The notes beneath the pieces are model-generated. The model did not search any database. It saw only the letters and a program-made list of their open reading frames with translations, and was not told where the DNA came from. 64,000 nucleotides of DNA, taken from UBA8401 sp041665525 (GTDB lineage: Bacteria > Bacteroidota > Ignavibacteria > UBA10030 > UBA8401). Positions within the stretch are counted from its first letter, which is position 1; each line of letters begins with the position of its first letter. A program made the translations under genes and the position numbers. The DNA lies in contig JBAYIS010000012.1 in NCBI GenBank assembly GCA_041665525.1, positions 26,568 to 90,567 on the forward strand. The letters are read 5' to 3'. Shown piece after piece: positions 8,709-23,000 of this stretch.

Positions 8709-10775
8709 ATGAAAAAGATTTTCGTTATACTCTTTTGCTTTTCTGCGCTTCTTATTTCACAGAAACGACCGTTCACCATTGCGGATCTCTATAAAGTAAA
8801 ATCCATTGCCGCACCGCAATTTTCCCCGGATGGAAAACGAATTGTCTTTACAATGACCGAAAGCTTCCTGAAAGAAGGAAAGACCAATTCCGAACTCTTT
8901 CTGATGAATGCCGATGGTTCGGGTCAGCGGAAATTGACATCGAATCCCGGTGCAGATTACTCTCCGCACTGGTCGCACGACGGAAAGGCGATCTATTTTC
9001 TTTCCACTCGTAAAAACGGTGCACAATTGTGGAAGCTTTCTCTTGAAGGGGGCGAGCCGGAACAGATCACCAATATTTCCACCGGCGTTGATAATGTGAA
9101 GTTGTCGCCGGACGGAAAAGGATTCCTCTTCTCTTCTGATGTGTATCCCGAATTCGGCGCTGATGATGCCATGAACAAAAAGACTGATGAAGCAAAAGAA
9201 AACGGACCGCTCCAGGCGCATATGGCAGATCAGCTGCTCTACCGGCATTGGACCTCGTGGGCGGATGGAAAACGGACACACTCTTTCATTTATTCTTTTG
9301 AAACAAAGAATCACATCGATTTGACCCCGGGCAATTATGACGCGCCGGGATTCGGTATGAGTGCTGCAGAAATCTCCCCCGACGGAATGGAAGTCTGCTT
9401 TACCTCCAATCACGACAAGGTGGAAGCGACATCGACAAATAAGGATTTATTCCTGGTTCCTGCTGTCGGCGGAGAGACAAAGAATATCACACAGGCGAAT
9501 CTTGCGTATGACGGCGAGCCGGTCTATTCTCCCAATGGAAAATATATTGCATTCAAAACACAAAAGATCGCCGGATATGAAGCTGATCTGTTTCGCATTG
9601 CGTTCTATGACCGCTCAACCGGGAAGGTCGAAACAATCACCGAAGGGAAATTCGATAACTGGGTGGAATCATGCTGCTGGTCGCCGGATTCTAAAACATT
9701 GTATTTCACAGCGCAAGTGCAGGGAAACGTCCCTCTCTATTCACTTGATGTGAAATCCAAAACAATTACGCTTGTTTTGAATGCCAAAACTATAGATGCG
9801 TTCGATGTTGCTCCGGATGGGAAATCACTGATCTACACGCGACGCAGCATTGGCGAACCGGTCGAATTGTGGAAAGCATCGCTGGAAAAAGGAACTGCAA
9901 AAAATCCAGTTCGGTTGACAACGTTCAACAAACCGGTCGAAGATTCCGTTGACATTCGTCCTGCCGAAGAACTCTGGATCCAATCTCCGACTGGAAAAAA
10001 GATCCACACATTCCTTGTGAAGCCGCACAATTTCGATCCGAAGAAAAAATATCCTCTTATCCTGAATGTTCACGGCGGACCGCAATCACAATGGGCGGAT
10101 GCATTCCGCGGTGACTGGCAGGTGTATCCCGGTTCGGGATATATCGTTGCATTCCCGAATCCGCACGGATCCACGGGGTACGGACAGGAATTCACCGCAG
10201 CAATCTCCAAAGACTGGGGTGGCAAAGTGTATCAGGATGTGATGGCGGTAGCCGATTCTCTTTCCAATATTTCCTATGTCGATGCAGACCGTATGGGAGC
10301 GATGGGCTGGAGTTACGGCGGATATATGATGATGTGGTTAGAAGGACATACCGATCGATTTAAGGCAATAGTCTCTATGATGGGAGTCTATGATCTGCGG
10401 GCGATGCATGGAACGACAGAAGAACTTTGGTTTCCCGAGTGGGATTTGAACGGCGCTCCGTACGATAATCCGATGTATCAACAGTGGTCGCCGAATAATG
10501 TCGTGAAGAACTTCAAAACTCCTTGTCTTGTCATCACCGGCGAACGCGACTACCGTGTGTCGTACAATCAAAGCCTGGAATTCTTCACCGATCTGCAGAA
10601 GATGAATGTTCCGTCACGTTTGATTGTTTTCCCGAATGACGGGCATTGGCCGAGCAATGTAAAGTCCATGCCGCTTTATTATAATGCGCATTTGGATTGG
10701 TTCCACAAATATCTCGGCGGCGATTCTGCTCCGTACGATATGACGAAGATGATCCGGAATCAGGCGATTGAATAA
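8709..10775 (+). CDS. Secreted S9-family prolyl oligopeptidase/dipeptidyl peptidase-like
   Basis: This 688-residue serine peptidase matches the DPP5/acylaminoacyl-peptidase type of family S9, which removes dipeptides or acyl-amino acids from peptides in the periplasm or outside. An N-terminal signal peptide (about residues 1-17) is followed by a WD40-like beta-propeller of repeated FSPDGK-type blades (about 30-400). The C-terminal alpha/beta-hydrolase domain shows the nucleophile in GWSYGGYM (Ser ~535), the acid in GERDYRV (Asp ~614) and the His in NDGHWP (~646). An AAAGGG sequence precedes the ATG. It stands alone, ahead of an inverted repeat. Confidence 0.93.
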   Translation: MKKIFVILFCFSALLISQKRPFTIADLYKVKSIAAPQFSPDGKRIVFTMTESFLKEGKTNSELFLMNADGSGQRKLTSNPGADYSPHWSHDGKAIYFLSTRKNGAQLWKLSLEGGEPEQITNISTGVDNVKLSPDGKGFLFSSDVYPEFGADDAMNKKTDEAKENGPLQAHMADQLLYRHWTSWADGKRTHSFIYSFETKNHIDLTPGNYDAPGFGMSAAEISPDGMEVCFTSNHDKVEATSTNKDLFLVPAVGGETKNITQANLAYDGEPVYSPNGKYIAFKTQKIAGYEADLFRIAFYDRSTGKVETITEGKFDNWVESCCWSPDSKTLYFTAQVQGNVPLYSLDVKSKTITLVLNAKTIDAFDVAPDGKSLIYTRRSIGEPVELWKASLEKGTAKNPVRLTTFNKPVEDSVDIRPAEELWIQSPTGKKIHTFLVKPHNFDPKKKYPLILNVHGGPQSQWADAFRGDWQVYPGSGYIVAFPNPHGSTGYGQEFTAAISKDWGGKVYQDVMAVADSLSNISYVDADRMGAMGWSYGGYMMMWLEGHTDRFKAIVSMMGVYDLRAMHGTTEELWFPEWDLNGAPYDNPMYQQWSPNNVVKNFKTPCLVITGERDYRVSYNQSLEFFTDLQKMNVPSRLIVFPNDGHWPSNVKSMPLYYNAHLDWFHKYLGGDSAPYDMTKMIRNQAIE

Positions 10776-10784
10776 TCGATTGTA

Positions 10785-10834
10785 CAACCTTCGGATGGTT
10801 GAAATAGTTTACGCTCTAGACCATCCGAAGGTTG
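10785..10834. repeat. Long inverted repeat after the S9 peptidase gene
   Basis: CAACCTTCGGATGGT (10785-10799) and its exact complement (10820-10834) form a 15-bp stem with a 20-base loop, 9 bases after the stop codon. No T-run follows, so it may protect the 3' end of the mRNA or be a mobile repeat rather than a classical terminator. Confidence 0.7.
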
Positions 10835-10844
10835 ACCGTAGAAA

Positions 10845-10880
10845 ATAAAAAATCCCGACCTCACTGACCGGTTTTTTTTA
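10845..10880. terminator. Probable bidirectional terminator
   Basis: AAAAAATCCCGACC, a short spacer, then GACCGG and eight T residues lie between the convergent S9 and giant-protein genes. The stem is imperfect, but the sequence closely resembles the terminator at 28341-28372. Confidence 0.5.
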
Positions 10881-10927
10881 TAAACTGATATTACGCAAAT
10901 ATATTTTTGCGCCTAAATTATTAAGGT

Positions 10928-10996
10928 CGTCATGCCAGAGTGCTCCTGTCGGGCATCCATTTTAAAGATACCCGCTAAAAACATATGGGGATGACG
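10928..10996. repeat. Small element with CGTCAT/ATGACG ends
   Basis: CGTCAT at 10928-10933 and ATGACG at 10991-10996 bound a 69-base segment with inner GCC/GGC-type inverted pieces, of the same general build as the other palindromic intergenic repeats here. No gene is seen between 10776 and 11085. Confidence 0.4.
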
Positions 10997-11085
10997 AGTA
11001 TATTTTAGATTTTTACTTAGCATCAATTATATTGTCTGCTTTCTCTCACCTATTCATATACTCAACTTCTCAACGACTTTTCTAT

Positions 11086-14000
11086 CTATTTTACAAGCAT
11101 CATCTTCTTTAACTGTATACTTTCACCGCTGCGCAGACGAACAAAGTAGACGCCGCTCGCCTGATTGCGGGCATTGAATATTACCTGATGATATGTTCCC
11201 GCCCGGCGCTCCTCGTGCAGCAATGTAGCCACTTCGCGCCCAAGCAGATCATACACCGTTAGTGTCGTTAAACCATCTTTCGCCAGGGTAAATTCAATCG
11301 TTGTAACCGGATTGAACGGGTTCGGATAATTTTGCCACAGCGTAAAGACTGCCGGGGCTGTCCCAACTTCCACGGTGACGGCAACGGAATACCGGTGCGC
11401 TCCGTTTCCATCGATCTGTTTCAATCGGTACGCGTAGGTGGCGGCAGGAAGTTTTTCCTTGAACGAATAATTCCTGGGAGAAGATGATGTCCCGCTTCCT
11501 TCCACAAATCCCCCCTTCGTCCAGGCTCCTCCCAGTGCCGTACCGGTTAATGAAGAAAGAGTCCGTCGTTCAATCTCGAAGCCATAATTATTCCATTCGG
11601 TCGCCGTTGTCCAGCGCAGTTCAGCATTCAGCCGGTCCGAAAATCCACTGAAAGATGAAATCTCCACCGGCAGCAATTCTTCCTTTTCTACGATGACGAA
11701 TTGGCTGAAACTCGAAATCCCGCTAAACCACACTTCGCCGGTTTCGGACCGTGCACTGTCCGCAGAAGCAACTTCCGTCCAGGCACCGTCTGCTGTGGAT
11801 TCCCGCTTGAACAATTGAACGCCTCCAGGGAAAAAGTCGGCCCGCGGATCGATGATGCCGGATCCCAACGTGAACCTGGCCTGGGTCAGAAACGTTCCGG
11901 CGGAACCGTATGCATTCAAAATGAAGTACCTATTCCCTTTCACACTGGAATATCCCTCCGGTGTAGTATTGGGCAACACCGACAATTCCGTCGCAACAAG
12001 ATCCACCGCAGCGTCGAAATCGTCTGACAGGTTCAGCGAAATATTTCCCAGCGGGATGCTGCCGGATTGGGATCCTGTTGTGCAGACGCAGACGCCGCTG
12101 CCGACAGGAACATTCGACGACACCCACGCTGGCGCATTCACCAGCGCCGCGTCGTTTCCGTGAATGGAGTCAGCGGCTGCCGATCCGCTTCCTTCGTTGA
12201 ATTGAAGATAGGATATCAGCCCGGGATGATTTCCGGTGAGCGTCCGGTGCATGTTCTCTCGAATCTGCTGTACGGTCCGCTCGCTGTTCCAAACACGCAG
12301 CTCATCAATGGAACCGTTAAATATCCCCTGGGCTCCATATCCTATGATATAACGATCTCCTCCTGTCCATAAAGTATTGACGTTCACAGGAGTGCCGACG
12401 GCATTTCCATTCACATACAAACGCATCATGCCGCCGTTCACCGCAACGATAGCCACATGGTGCCATGTATCGGGAGTAAGGGATGATTGATCAGTAACTA
12501 TTTTCGCGTTGCCATCAAATGCAAAGTGACGAAACTTCCCGCCGCTGATATCCAACGCATGAGAGTATGAAAACATGGGACCACCTGCATCCGTTCGGGC
12601 AAAGATTGTTTGATTGGCTGTTGTGTGCGGCTTTATCCACATCTCGATCGTATATGTTGTCGGCGTAGATAAAGGAATGGTGCCGTATCGTGTATTTGAT
12701 CCGTCGAATGACAACGCCGTTCCCGCGTATGGCGAATTCGTTGGGTATGGAATCGCACATGAATTGACCGCTGTAGAGGGTGTAAAATAATTGGTCACTG
12801 TTCCGTTGCCATTATATCCAAACGCAGCAACGTGGTACGTCTGCCCCGCTTCAAGATTTGTTACAACGACAGAATCACCAGTACTGTTATAGACAACATA
12901 ATTTCCCGCTCCGATCTGTGAACCGGATCCAAATGCCGCGTGTGCGGAATATGATGATCCGTCAACAGGCGTTCCGTCAACAGCGCTTCCGGATTTCACA
13001 ATGACCAGATGATTCTCTGCATCTCCTTTTTGCCACTTGATCGTTGCCTTATATGACGTGACGGTTGAAAACGTCGCGTGAGAATCGCGAACGGTCGGTT
13101 CTGACGATAACGCCGTTCCGCTTGAAGTGAGAATATTGGGAGAAGTGAATGCATTGGAATAGAACGTGATGTTCGAACTTTTTGTGCCGGCCGTCAGCGG
13201 GGTCAATATCGAAATGATACGAACACTGTCATTCGAAACAACTGAGGCGCTCACGGGCGAAATGGTAAATTCAGCGTTTGAGCTTTTCACAGAATCAATC
13301 TGAAGCGAAAGCGGTCCGTAATTCTTCACCCATGCAGTATCCGGTGATGAACCGCCGATGCCAATGTTGCTGTGGGCAAACACTGTTTTTGATGGATTGA
13401 AATTTGATCCGGGAATCTTGACATCGGATACGACTCTCGAAGGAGAATTGATCAGTTGTGCATTGTTGCCGCTGCCGGTGATGTTATATGCGGTCGTACC
13501 GCTCGATTCATCAAAACGGAAATATCCGATCAGGCCGGCTTCATTCCCAGAAAGCGATGCATTCATACCTGATTGAATTTGTGTCTGTATGCGTGCGGAA
13601 TTCCAAATTCTAAACTCATCGACTTTCATGTTGGCATACGGATCAGACCAATTACTTCTGCCGATATAGTTCAATGTCCGCGTCACATTCAACGGAGCCC
13701 ACAAGGATCCACTGACAACTTCTGTACCATTAATAAAAATTTTTGCCGTAATGCCGTTCAAAACACAGGCAATATGATTCCATGTATTCAACGGAAGTGC
13801 TGCGGGGGCCTGGATCATTTGACTTGATGTACCTTGAAATACATGCAGGGAAACCTGGCCGGATGTTCCCGTACTGACTGCTACAAGAATATTGTTCGAA
13901 CCTGCTCCGTTGCCAAAATCCATGAGCCGGGCATAGTTGACGATGTTTCGAACATAGACCCACGATTCAATCGTAAAGTTACCGTTGAACCATACACCAT

Positions 14001-17000
14001 CGGCAGCATCTGCGTATTGATTCGATCCGTTCAGATCGACCGCATTTCCGGCTGAACTTGCCGGGAGATACGCACCCGTTCCGCTGAGCGGAATCTTAGT
14101 TATCGATCCGGCATTATGCGTAAATACCAATGTATCATTCGCTTGTGCAATGGCTGTCGGCGAGTAGGTGACATAAAACTTCTGGCTTGCCGATGCAAGC
14201 AGTGATGCGCTCGTCGGACTCAGAGAATACTGTGCATTCGATTTTGTCACCGAAGAAATGATTAGCGTATCCGAACCGCTGTTCGTCACTGTGACGCTGT
14301 CTGTTTTCGTTTGATATAATCCGACATTGCCGAAGGCGTTACTGGAAACAGACGATGAAAATACCGGATGAATCCCTTTGCCATTCACAAGAATGGTATC
14401 GGATGTTGTTGTTCCGTTGTGGACAATATTAATGACAGAGGATTTGGTTCCCGTTGAAGTCGGTGCGAACGTAATGTAGAGCTTTCCGCTATCCGACGCA
14501 TTTATGGAAAACGTTGTCGGACTCACCGTAAATTCCCCCGAACTTGAAGAAATATTGGACACCGACAGCGTTGCATTACCGGTATTTTTTATATAGACAC
14601 TATCTTTTTTATTGCTTGAAACGAGAACAACTCCATATGCTTTGGATGAATCTCGTAAAGAAATCACCGGACCCGTGCCTGTTCCGCTGACACTAACTGT
14701 ATCTGAACCGGCGGCAGTATTATCAGCGAATACTATTTTTGCATTAACAACCGCCGCTGTTGTCGGGGTAAATGTGATCAAGAATTTTAGACTATCCCCA
14801 ATGGCTACTGTTCCCGTTATCGGTGAAACAGTATATTGTGCATTTGTCGATACAGCATTGGTAACTGATAATGCTACACCGCCGGTGTTTTTAACATAGA
14901 TACTGTCGGTTTTGCTTGATCCGAGATTCACGCTGCCGAATGCTTTCGATCCTGGGTTGGCAACAAATGTTGCCGGAAGCGGAACAGTATTTCTTAATAA
15001 GGAAATGGATGATGATGCCTGCCCAATCGCTGCAATATCCATTTTCCCATCACCATCAAGATCTGCCGAACGGAGATTCCACGTGTTCGATCCGATTGCA
15101 TAGGCGACCTCTGCCGCAAATGATGAAGTGATCAACGTTCCTGATGTGAAATTATTTTTTAATATAGAAACAGATGATGATGCTGAATTTGAAGCAATAT
15201 CCGGTTTGCCGTCGCCGCTGAAATCGCCGATGGTGATCGTGCGATTTGCCGGTGCTGCATAATTCACTCCGGCACCAAAGGTGATTGCCCCCGCCGCGCT
15301 GGTATTTTGAAATACTCGTACATACCCGCCGGAGCCGCAAGCAGCCGCAATCTCCGGTTTGCCGTCACCGGTAAGATCGCCGATCGCCATTCCAAAACAG
15401 GATGCAGACATATCTTGCTTTGCGTTAAAAGAAACGGTGCCGACAGAGCTGGTATTGCGGAAAACTGAAATGCCGCCTGCATTATAGCACACTGCCGCTA
15501 TATCCAATTTGCCGTCACCGTCAAAATCACTGAGATGAACTTCGCGGGGACCGCTTCCTGATGTTAACGAGAGAACAGATGATATGGAAATTGTTCCGGG
15601 CGTGCTACTGTTCTTGTAGACGGTGATTTGGTTTCCTGAATTATTTGCAACGACCACTTCCGGCTTTCCATCACCGTCAAGATCGCCGATAGCGCTGCCG
15701 TGTGCTGCCGTGAGTGTGTAATCCATTCTTGCGGCCATTGAAACAGAACCGCTGGTGCTCGTGTTCCTGAATATTGAAAAACGGTCACCGTTAACCTGAG
15801 CTGAAAGAACATCAAGTTTTCCATCACCATCGATATCTCCCACCGCAACATCCAAACCGCTGTAGGGACTCGTGGAAAAATTCAACGGTGTTGCAAAAGA
15901 GAATGATCCGGATGTACTTGTATTTCTCACAACATTCATTCCGTTCGAACTTTCATTTCCAGTAACCAAATCAGGTTTACCATCATTGTCAATATCAGCA
16001 ATGAACATTCCGTAACCGTTTGCTGTTGCCGACGTTGTCACATTGGCTGCAAATGAGCCGGACGTGACCTGATTGCTGGTGTTGAATTTGACGATAAATC
16101 CATTTCTGGAATGTGCCTGAAGATTGTCTGTCTGTACCGTTATCGGTGCGTACGTTGCACCTGTTGGAACGGCGACGGTTATTGTTGTATCGGTGGAAGC
16201 GGACACCATTCCTTTCGTTGTGCCGAAATAGACTGTATTGTTTGCAGGTGTTGGACTAAAACCACTTCCTAAAATAACCACTGATGTCCCGGCTGCTCCG
16301 CTTGCGGGAGTAAACGATGTAATCACCGGAACAATTCCTTTTGCCTGAACTGAAATTGCCGATGGTGATCCGGATGCATTGTGAGTCAATGTTATTGTTC
16401 CGCTTTGCGTACCCAGCGAAGTCGGCGTGGCGGTGATGTACAGCGTTGCACTGGCACCGGTCGCAAGGCTCATTGTATCAGGCGAGAAAGTGAACTGTGC
16501 GTTATTAGAAGAAATGTTTGTAACATGTAAAAAACCACCTCCGGTATTTGAGATGGTAATACTGTCTTGCTTGTTTTTTGAAAAATATATATTACCGAAG
16601 TTCTTTGATGTTGCTGATGGAGAATAGACCGGAACATTGACCGGCGCTGTTGAAGGAATCATTCTGGTCAAACCATTATAGATTGTTCCATTCAAACTAT
16701 TCCCCGAAGCGTCGTACGCTGTGGTTCCCGAAGACTCATCGAATCGCAGATACGAAACAAGGCCGGTTTCATTTCCGGCAAGAGACGCGTAACTGCTTTG
16801 TATTTCTGACTGCGTGCGCGCCACATTCCAAAGTCGAACTTCGTCTATATTCCCGTCAAAGGGATTCAGTGAATAGACAGAGGTGTCCTGTCGTCCGCCG
16901 ATGCGGATTGTTGATGCGACCGGACTGTATCCCGATACTGCCTGCGAATTTTTTAATGCGCCATCAACATACAATTTCCGGTTTGCACCGTCATAGGTCA

Positions 17001-20000
17001 GAGCAATGTGATGCCAATTGTTGTCACCCCATGTCGTTGTAACTTCCGTTCCTCCCTGCATTCCCACTTTTATTCCTTGAGCTTCCGGCGTGGATGAATT
17101 CGTTGTCAGGATATACCAGTTTTTCACCGGGACTTGATTCCTCCCTTTGTCAATCACGGCACCCCATTGCCAAGTCGCACCGATCTTCATCCAAAGCTCC
17201 ACTGTGAAATTCGCTGTTGACAACGCTGCACTGGACGGAATGTCGATGAATTTCGAGGTACTGGTAAAGGTCAGCCCATTCCCGGAATTCGCAGCTGCTT
17301 GAAACACACCGCTTCCGGTGATGGAAATTGAATTGGGTGATCCGCTTGCATTATGCGAAAGTGAGAGCGTAGTATTATGGGAGGCCGCCGGTGCCATCGG
17401 TAAAAATGTGACATAGACTTTTTGACTTGCTGACGGTGTAAGAATTGCCGTCGAAGGAGAAATCGTATATGATCCATCTCCTGATGTTATCGTACCGATA
17501 TTCAACAGTCCGCCGCCTGTATTGGTTACGACAAAACTGTCTTGTTTCGCCACACCAATGTGTACGGAACCGAATGCTAAGGATGACGGTGTTGCAGAAT
17601 ATGCGGGTGTTCCGATGTAAGCCGTTGAAGAGACAAATGAGGCGGTGGAGTTTTTCGACAATGTCTTTCCTCCGCCGGTCAGGTCGTATACCTTCGCACC
17701 GCTTCCTTCGTCAAAGCGGTAGTATGCAAGCAAGCCGGTTTCGTTCCCGGCCTGCGATTTATAATTAGCTTGTATCTGAGCCTGCGTTCGTGCCGTATTC
17801 CATATCCGCAGTTCATCTATTTGTCCGTTGAACAACGGTTGGGCGGGTATCACTATGCCGCGTCCCACGTAAGCGACACCGCTGCCGCTGTAGTCACTGG
17901 CGGAGACGTAGGATGCCATCTGCACTCCGTCCTGATACATTAAACGGGTGTTTGTGGCCGCGTTATAGGTAAAAGCCCAGTGATGCCATTCGGTGTTGTA
18001 CGCCAATCCGCTCAAGTCCATCGGTGAACCATAAAAATCGAATGTCATCGTGGAAGCATTCCTCCAGCCGATATGAAGACCCTGGTTATTGGATGTTGTC
18101 CCCTGGCTGACGATGTAACCGCTCGCGTTGGCTGATCGCTTAGCCCAGAACTCCACCGAGAACGAACTGTTGGCAAAGTTTGGACCTGCGGCAACACTGT
18201 CATAACTGTTTGATCCGTTGAATTGCATCGCTTGACCGGCGGTCGAAGCTGCTGTGAACGCTTTTGTAGCAGTAACGCTTACGGTGGTCGGCGATCCGCC
18301 CGCAGAATGATAGAATGAAACATTCCCGTTGGATGTACCTGCCGGAAGTTCTGCCGTGAAAGTAATATAGAATTTTTGGCTTCCTGATGCCGCAATGACC
18401 GCCGAGGTTGGACTTATCGAATAATTGCTGTTCGGCCCTTTGACGGAATCGACCTGAAGCGAAATAGCACCTGAGTTAGAAATGGTGACACTGTCAATTT
18501 TTATATTTCCAACCTGCACAGTACCAAAGGCAAGAGACGTCGGACTTGCAGAAGAATTCGCCGTAGCGCCGTTTCCGCTGACGGTAAGTGTATGCGGACT
18601 ACCGTACGCATTATGTGTTACGGTAAATGTTCCATTTTCAGCCTGAACTACCGTTGGAGCAAATGTTACAATGAATTTTCCGCTGTCGTTTGATGCAATG
18701 GCCGCTGTTGTTGGTGCGATAGTGTATCGCGCATTATTGGATGTCACCGAAGAAACAGAAAGATTTGTCGCACCAAAATTCTTCACATAAAAGCTATCTT
18801 TCTTTGTTCTCGTGGTCTGCACATTTCCGTAACTGAGCGATGCTGTATAATTATTATAATACGGTGCCGGAAATCCTGCTGTTGAACTCTGCCATGTCGG
18901 TGTATAATTTGTTCCTCCTAATGTGAGGTTTCTTTCTCCCATGGTTTTATCCTGAACAGTTGTACCGCTCCCTTCATCAAACCGCCAGTACGCCGCCAGT
19001 CCGGATTCATTACCGTATAATGAGTTTGTCATATCTGCGTAGATCTGTTCCTGAGTGCGTGCAACGTTCCATATTCGTATTTCATCAATTGTGCCGGTAA
19101 AACCGGAATACCACGGTGCGGCTGAATTTGTGCCGACATACAAAGGAAGCGAAGTATTTTTGCTGAAGACTCCGCTCGTTGTTGCCTTCAGAACACCATT
19201 TACATAGAGCTTTGCTGTCGTTCCGGAATATGTAACAGCAAGGTGATACCATACACTCTGTGTTCTTCCGCTTGAATATAAAGCCATTTCCGTGCCGCCG
19301 GTCCCCATCCGTACAATCCATCCGTAATTATCGGGTGCGATCGATATTCCGGTCGAACCATTTCCTGAACTGATAATATATCCGCTGTACGAATAGTCGG
19401 GAACATCACTTCTTGCCCATACCTCATAGGTAAATGTCCCGGTTGGATTCAGTGCGCTCGAGTACGGCGTTGATGCAAAATCGCTGTACGCATCATAATT
19501 AAAGAGAAGCGTATTTCCAGCGGTTGCCTCCTTCCCGAAACTGGCTGCGGTCAAATGATTCACCGAAATTGTATTGGGTGATCCCGAGGAGTTGTGCGTC
19601 AGTGTGATCGTCCCCGTTGTATCGCTTCCAGTTTGCGGTGAAAAAGTGATGTACAGTTTTGCATTTGTACCGCTGGATATTGCAAGTGTTGCCGGTGAGA
19701 ATGTAAGTTTTAGATTATTGGAAGATGGTGTCAGATTTAAAACGCCGTTTCCGGTATTGCTAATGGTGACGCTGTCTGTTTTATTCGAACCATTTGCGAT
19801 GTAACCGATTGCAACTGTTGATGTAGAAGTGGAATAGAGAGGCGCACCGACCGGTGCAGTACTTGTTCCCCACGTCGGCGCGTTGATTAGTGTGACATTT
19901 TTTCCGTTGCCCGATCCGTCCCCGGTTATTGCTCCAAACCCTTCATCGAAACGATAGTATGCGGCAAGTCCGGTTTCATTACCCGCTTGTGATTGATAGC

Positions 20001-23000
20001 TTGAGTGAATTTGTGCTTGTGTCCGCGCAACGGTCCAAAGACGGATTTCATCCAGTTTTCCGGAAAAATATTCGCCGCCAAATGTGCCGGAGGCAATCGA
20101 TAATTCTCCGGCTGGTGCGTTCGGAATGACAGCAGTATTTGTTAAACTTATCTCGACACCGTCCAAGTACATTTTCCACGTACCATTGTCCCGCACTGCG
20201 GCAACATGATGCCAGCTGTTGGTAGGCAATTGTGTTGAAGAAGTCACCCAGCCCTTTCCACCGCAGAGAATCGTAAGACTCTGAGCGGGAACAGCATTAT
20301 TGTAGAGATAAATTCCGTATCCGCTGGCTCCTGTATTTCCGTGATATATAATCGAACGGGTGCCCGACTGGCCGTTCCAATAGACCCATGCTTCCATCGT
20401 GATATTATTGACTGCTGTTGTAACAATTCCTGCGTTAACGTACTGATTGCTTCCGTTCAATGTCAGCATGTTACCCGCATTCGCCTGCGTCGAAAAACTA
20501 TTCGTCGCACTAACGTTAACCGTATCATTATGATTTGCTGCATTGTGAGCAAATACTAATTTTGTAGTGCGTGTCCCGCTGCTGTTGTAATGATAATTGA
20601 TGACAAACCATTGATTGCTTCCGTTTGCAATTGTTGCACTAGTCGGCGTGACAGAAAAGTCGGCAGAGTTCGTGCTGGTCGCCGACGAGATCGTCAGTGT
20701 CTGTCCTCCGTTGTTCGTGACGTTGATACTGTCTTTTTTATAGAGGCCGACTGGAAATGATCCCACCGAGTAATTATAACTTGAAGCAACAAACTGAGGG
20801 GACACCATTCGATTTTCGAAGATACTGATGTTTGAACTTGATGCGACGATGATATCCGGTTTCCCATCGAGATTGCCGTCGGTAACGGCATGTCCCTGCG
20901 TGTTCCAATACGTGCTGCTGATCTGATTCGAATAATCGACCGCGGTACCGAACGATATCGTACCACTGCTCGTATTCGGATACACCCGGACATACGAATT
21001 GTATGGTGTTGATGCGATGACATCGATCTTTCCATCACCGGTGACATCGGCAGTGGAGATCTCTGGTACGTAGTAATACGTGTCGTGCACACTGAAATCC
21101 TGCCGCGCTGCGAACGAGATGGCGCCGGAAGCGCTCGTATTACGAAAGATCGACAATGTTGAATTCGAACTGCCGCAGATCAGATCCGGCAAGCCGTCAT
21201 CGTTCAAGTCTGCGGTTGTAATGAACTTCGCATAATAGTAGTTCGGCGGCACGGCAAATCCTTGTGATGCATTGTAGCTGATCGATCCGGGAATAGCGGT
21301 GCTGCGAAATACGGAGACGATGATATAGTCTGGACCGGATGTGGAACCTTGAATGACAGCAACATCGGCCTGACCGTCAGCATCCAAATCGGTAACGGCA
21401 ATACCGTACGGATCGGAAGCGCGTGTAAACGGTGTGATCACTGCTGCATCGAAACTGACCGTGCCGGGTGAACTTGTATTTCTGAATGTGATGAGACGAT
21501 TACCATACGTAGGAGCTCCAAGATATCCTGCAAAGACAATATCCTGCTTTCGGTCACCGTCGATATCTCCTATTCCGACATTGGCGCTGGAATTCGAAGT
21601 ACCTGGCGAAAGTGATGTTGCAGAGAATGAGAATGATCCAATAGTGCTCGTATTTCGCAATATTGTGATGGGACTGCTGGTCGAAGTTGATGCTATGATA
21701 TCCTGCACGCCATCGCCGTCAACATCGGCAACCATAAGTTTTGAAGGTGAAAAACTGAGGGAGATATCTTGTCGGGTATCATAACTTCCCGTCGTAAATA
21801 ATCCGCCGGAGTGGATATTCCTGTAGATTCCGATGGAATTGCTGCCGGCGACCACCAGATCGAGTTTTCCATCCCTGTCAACGTCAAGAGAAATGATATC
21901 ATTCCGTGTGCCGGAGTTGTTATCGATCTGAACAAATGAAGAGGTGCCTGCTTTGAAGGACGTTGACGTAAGAGTAGTATTTGATGTGAATGTTATCGTA
22001 AATGCTGATGCACTTTGCATGACATAACCGCCGGTCTCGACAGTTATTGGACCGGATGCAGCACCCAGGGGTACTGTGACAGTCAACTGAGACGAAGTCG
22101 CTGTTTGAACTGAGGCCGGTGTACTTCCAAAGAAGACCTTATTGTTAGCAGGTGTTGTGTTAAAATTCGTTCCGGTAATTGTCACTGTCGAACCGATCTG
22201 ACCGGTGTCCGGAGTGAAGGATGTAAAGCTCGGAATTGATGTTAGGCCGGCAACTGCGAAATTCGTCGGCGATCCTGACGCATTATGTGTATAGGCAATA
22301 TTTCCGCTTTGAATTCCGGCAGTCAGCGGGGTGAAGGTGACAGTATATTGAACACTATCTCCCGCAAATATTGCTTTTGCCGTTGTCGGTGAAATGGTGA
22401 ATCGTGCGTTGGTTGATGAAACTGAATTAATATTTAAAATTCCTGATCCTGTATTCTTCACATAAAATGATCCGGTTGGACTGGATCCTACATTGACGGA
22501 ACCAAAATTGTAATTGACGACAGAGGTGGAAAAAGTCGGCTGACCGGCAACCAGCGTTGAAGGATTTTCATAGGTCGGACTGCCGAACAAATCTGTCCAG
22601 CTGTTTATTATATCATATACGTAGTTGCCCGAAACCGATGAAAAATCAATATAGCTGATCAGGTTTCCCCAGGGAGAAGTTGATTCACCAATCGATGCCT
22701 GGATTTCAGATTGTGTCCGTTCGACATTATACAATTTTATTTCATCCAGACTGCCGCTGAAATACGATGTGAAAGCTTTTGCCATATGGACATTTCCGGT
22801 ACCGGTATAATTTCCTCCGGCAGTTCCTGATTTTATCAACAAGCCGTCCATATATATATTTCTTGCTTTCGATGTCGAATTGAATGTTACAGCGTAGTGA
22901 TGCCACTTCGTATCATATGTGATCGGATCGGAATCCAGGCTGTCCCCGAAAAAGTTAAATGAAAACAAACCGGCAGTGCGAAAACCGATTTGTAATCCCT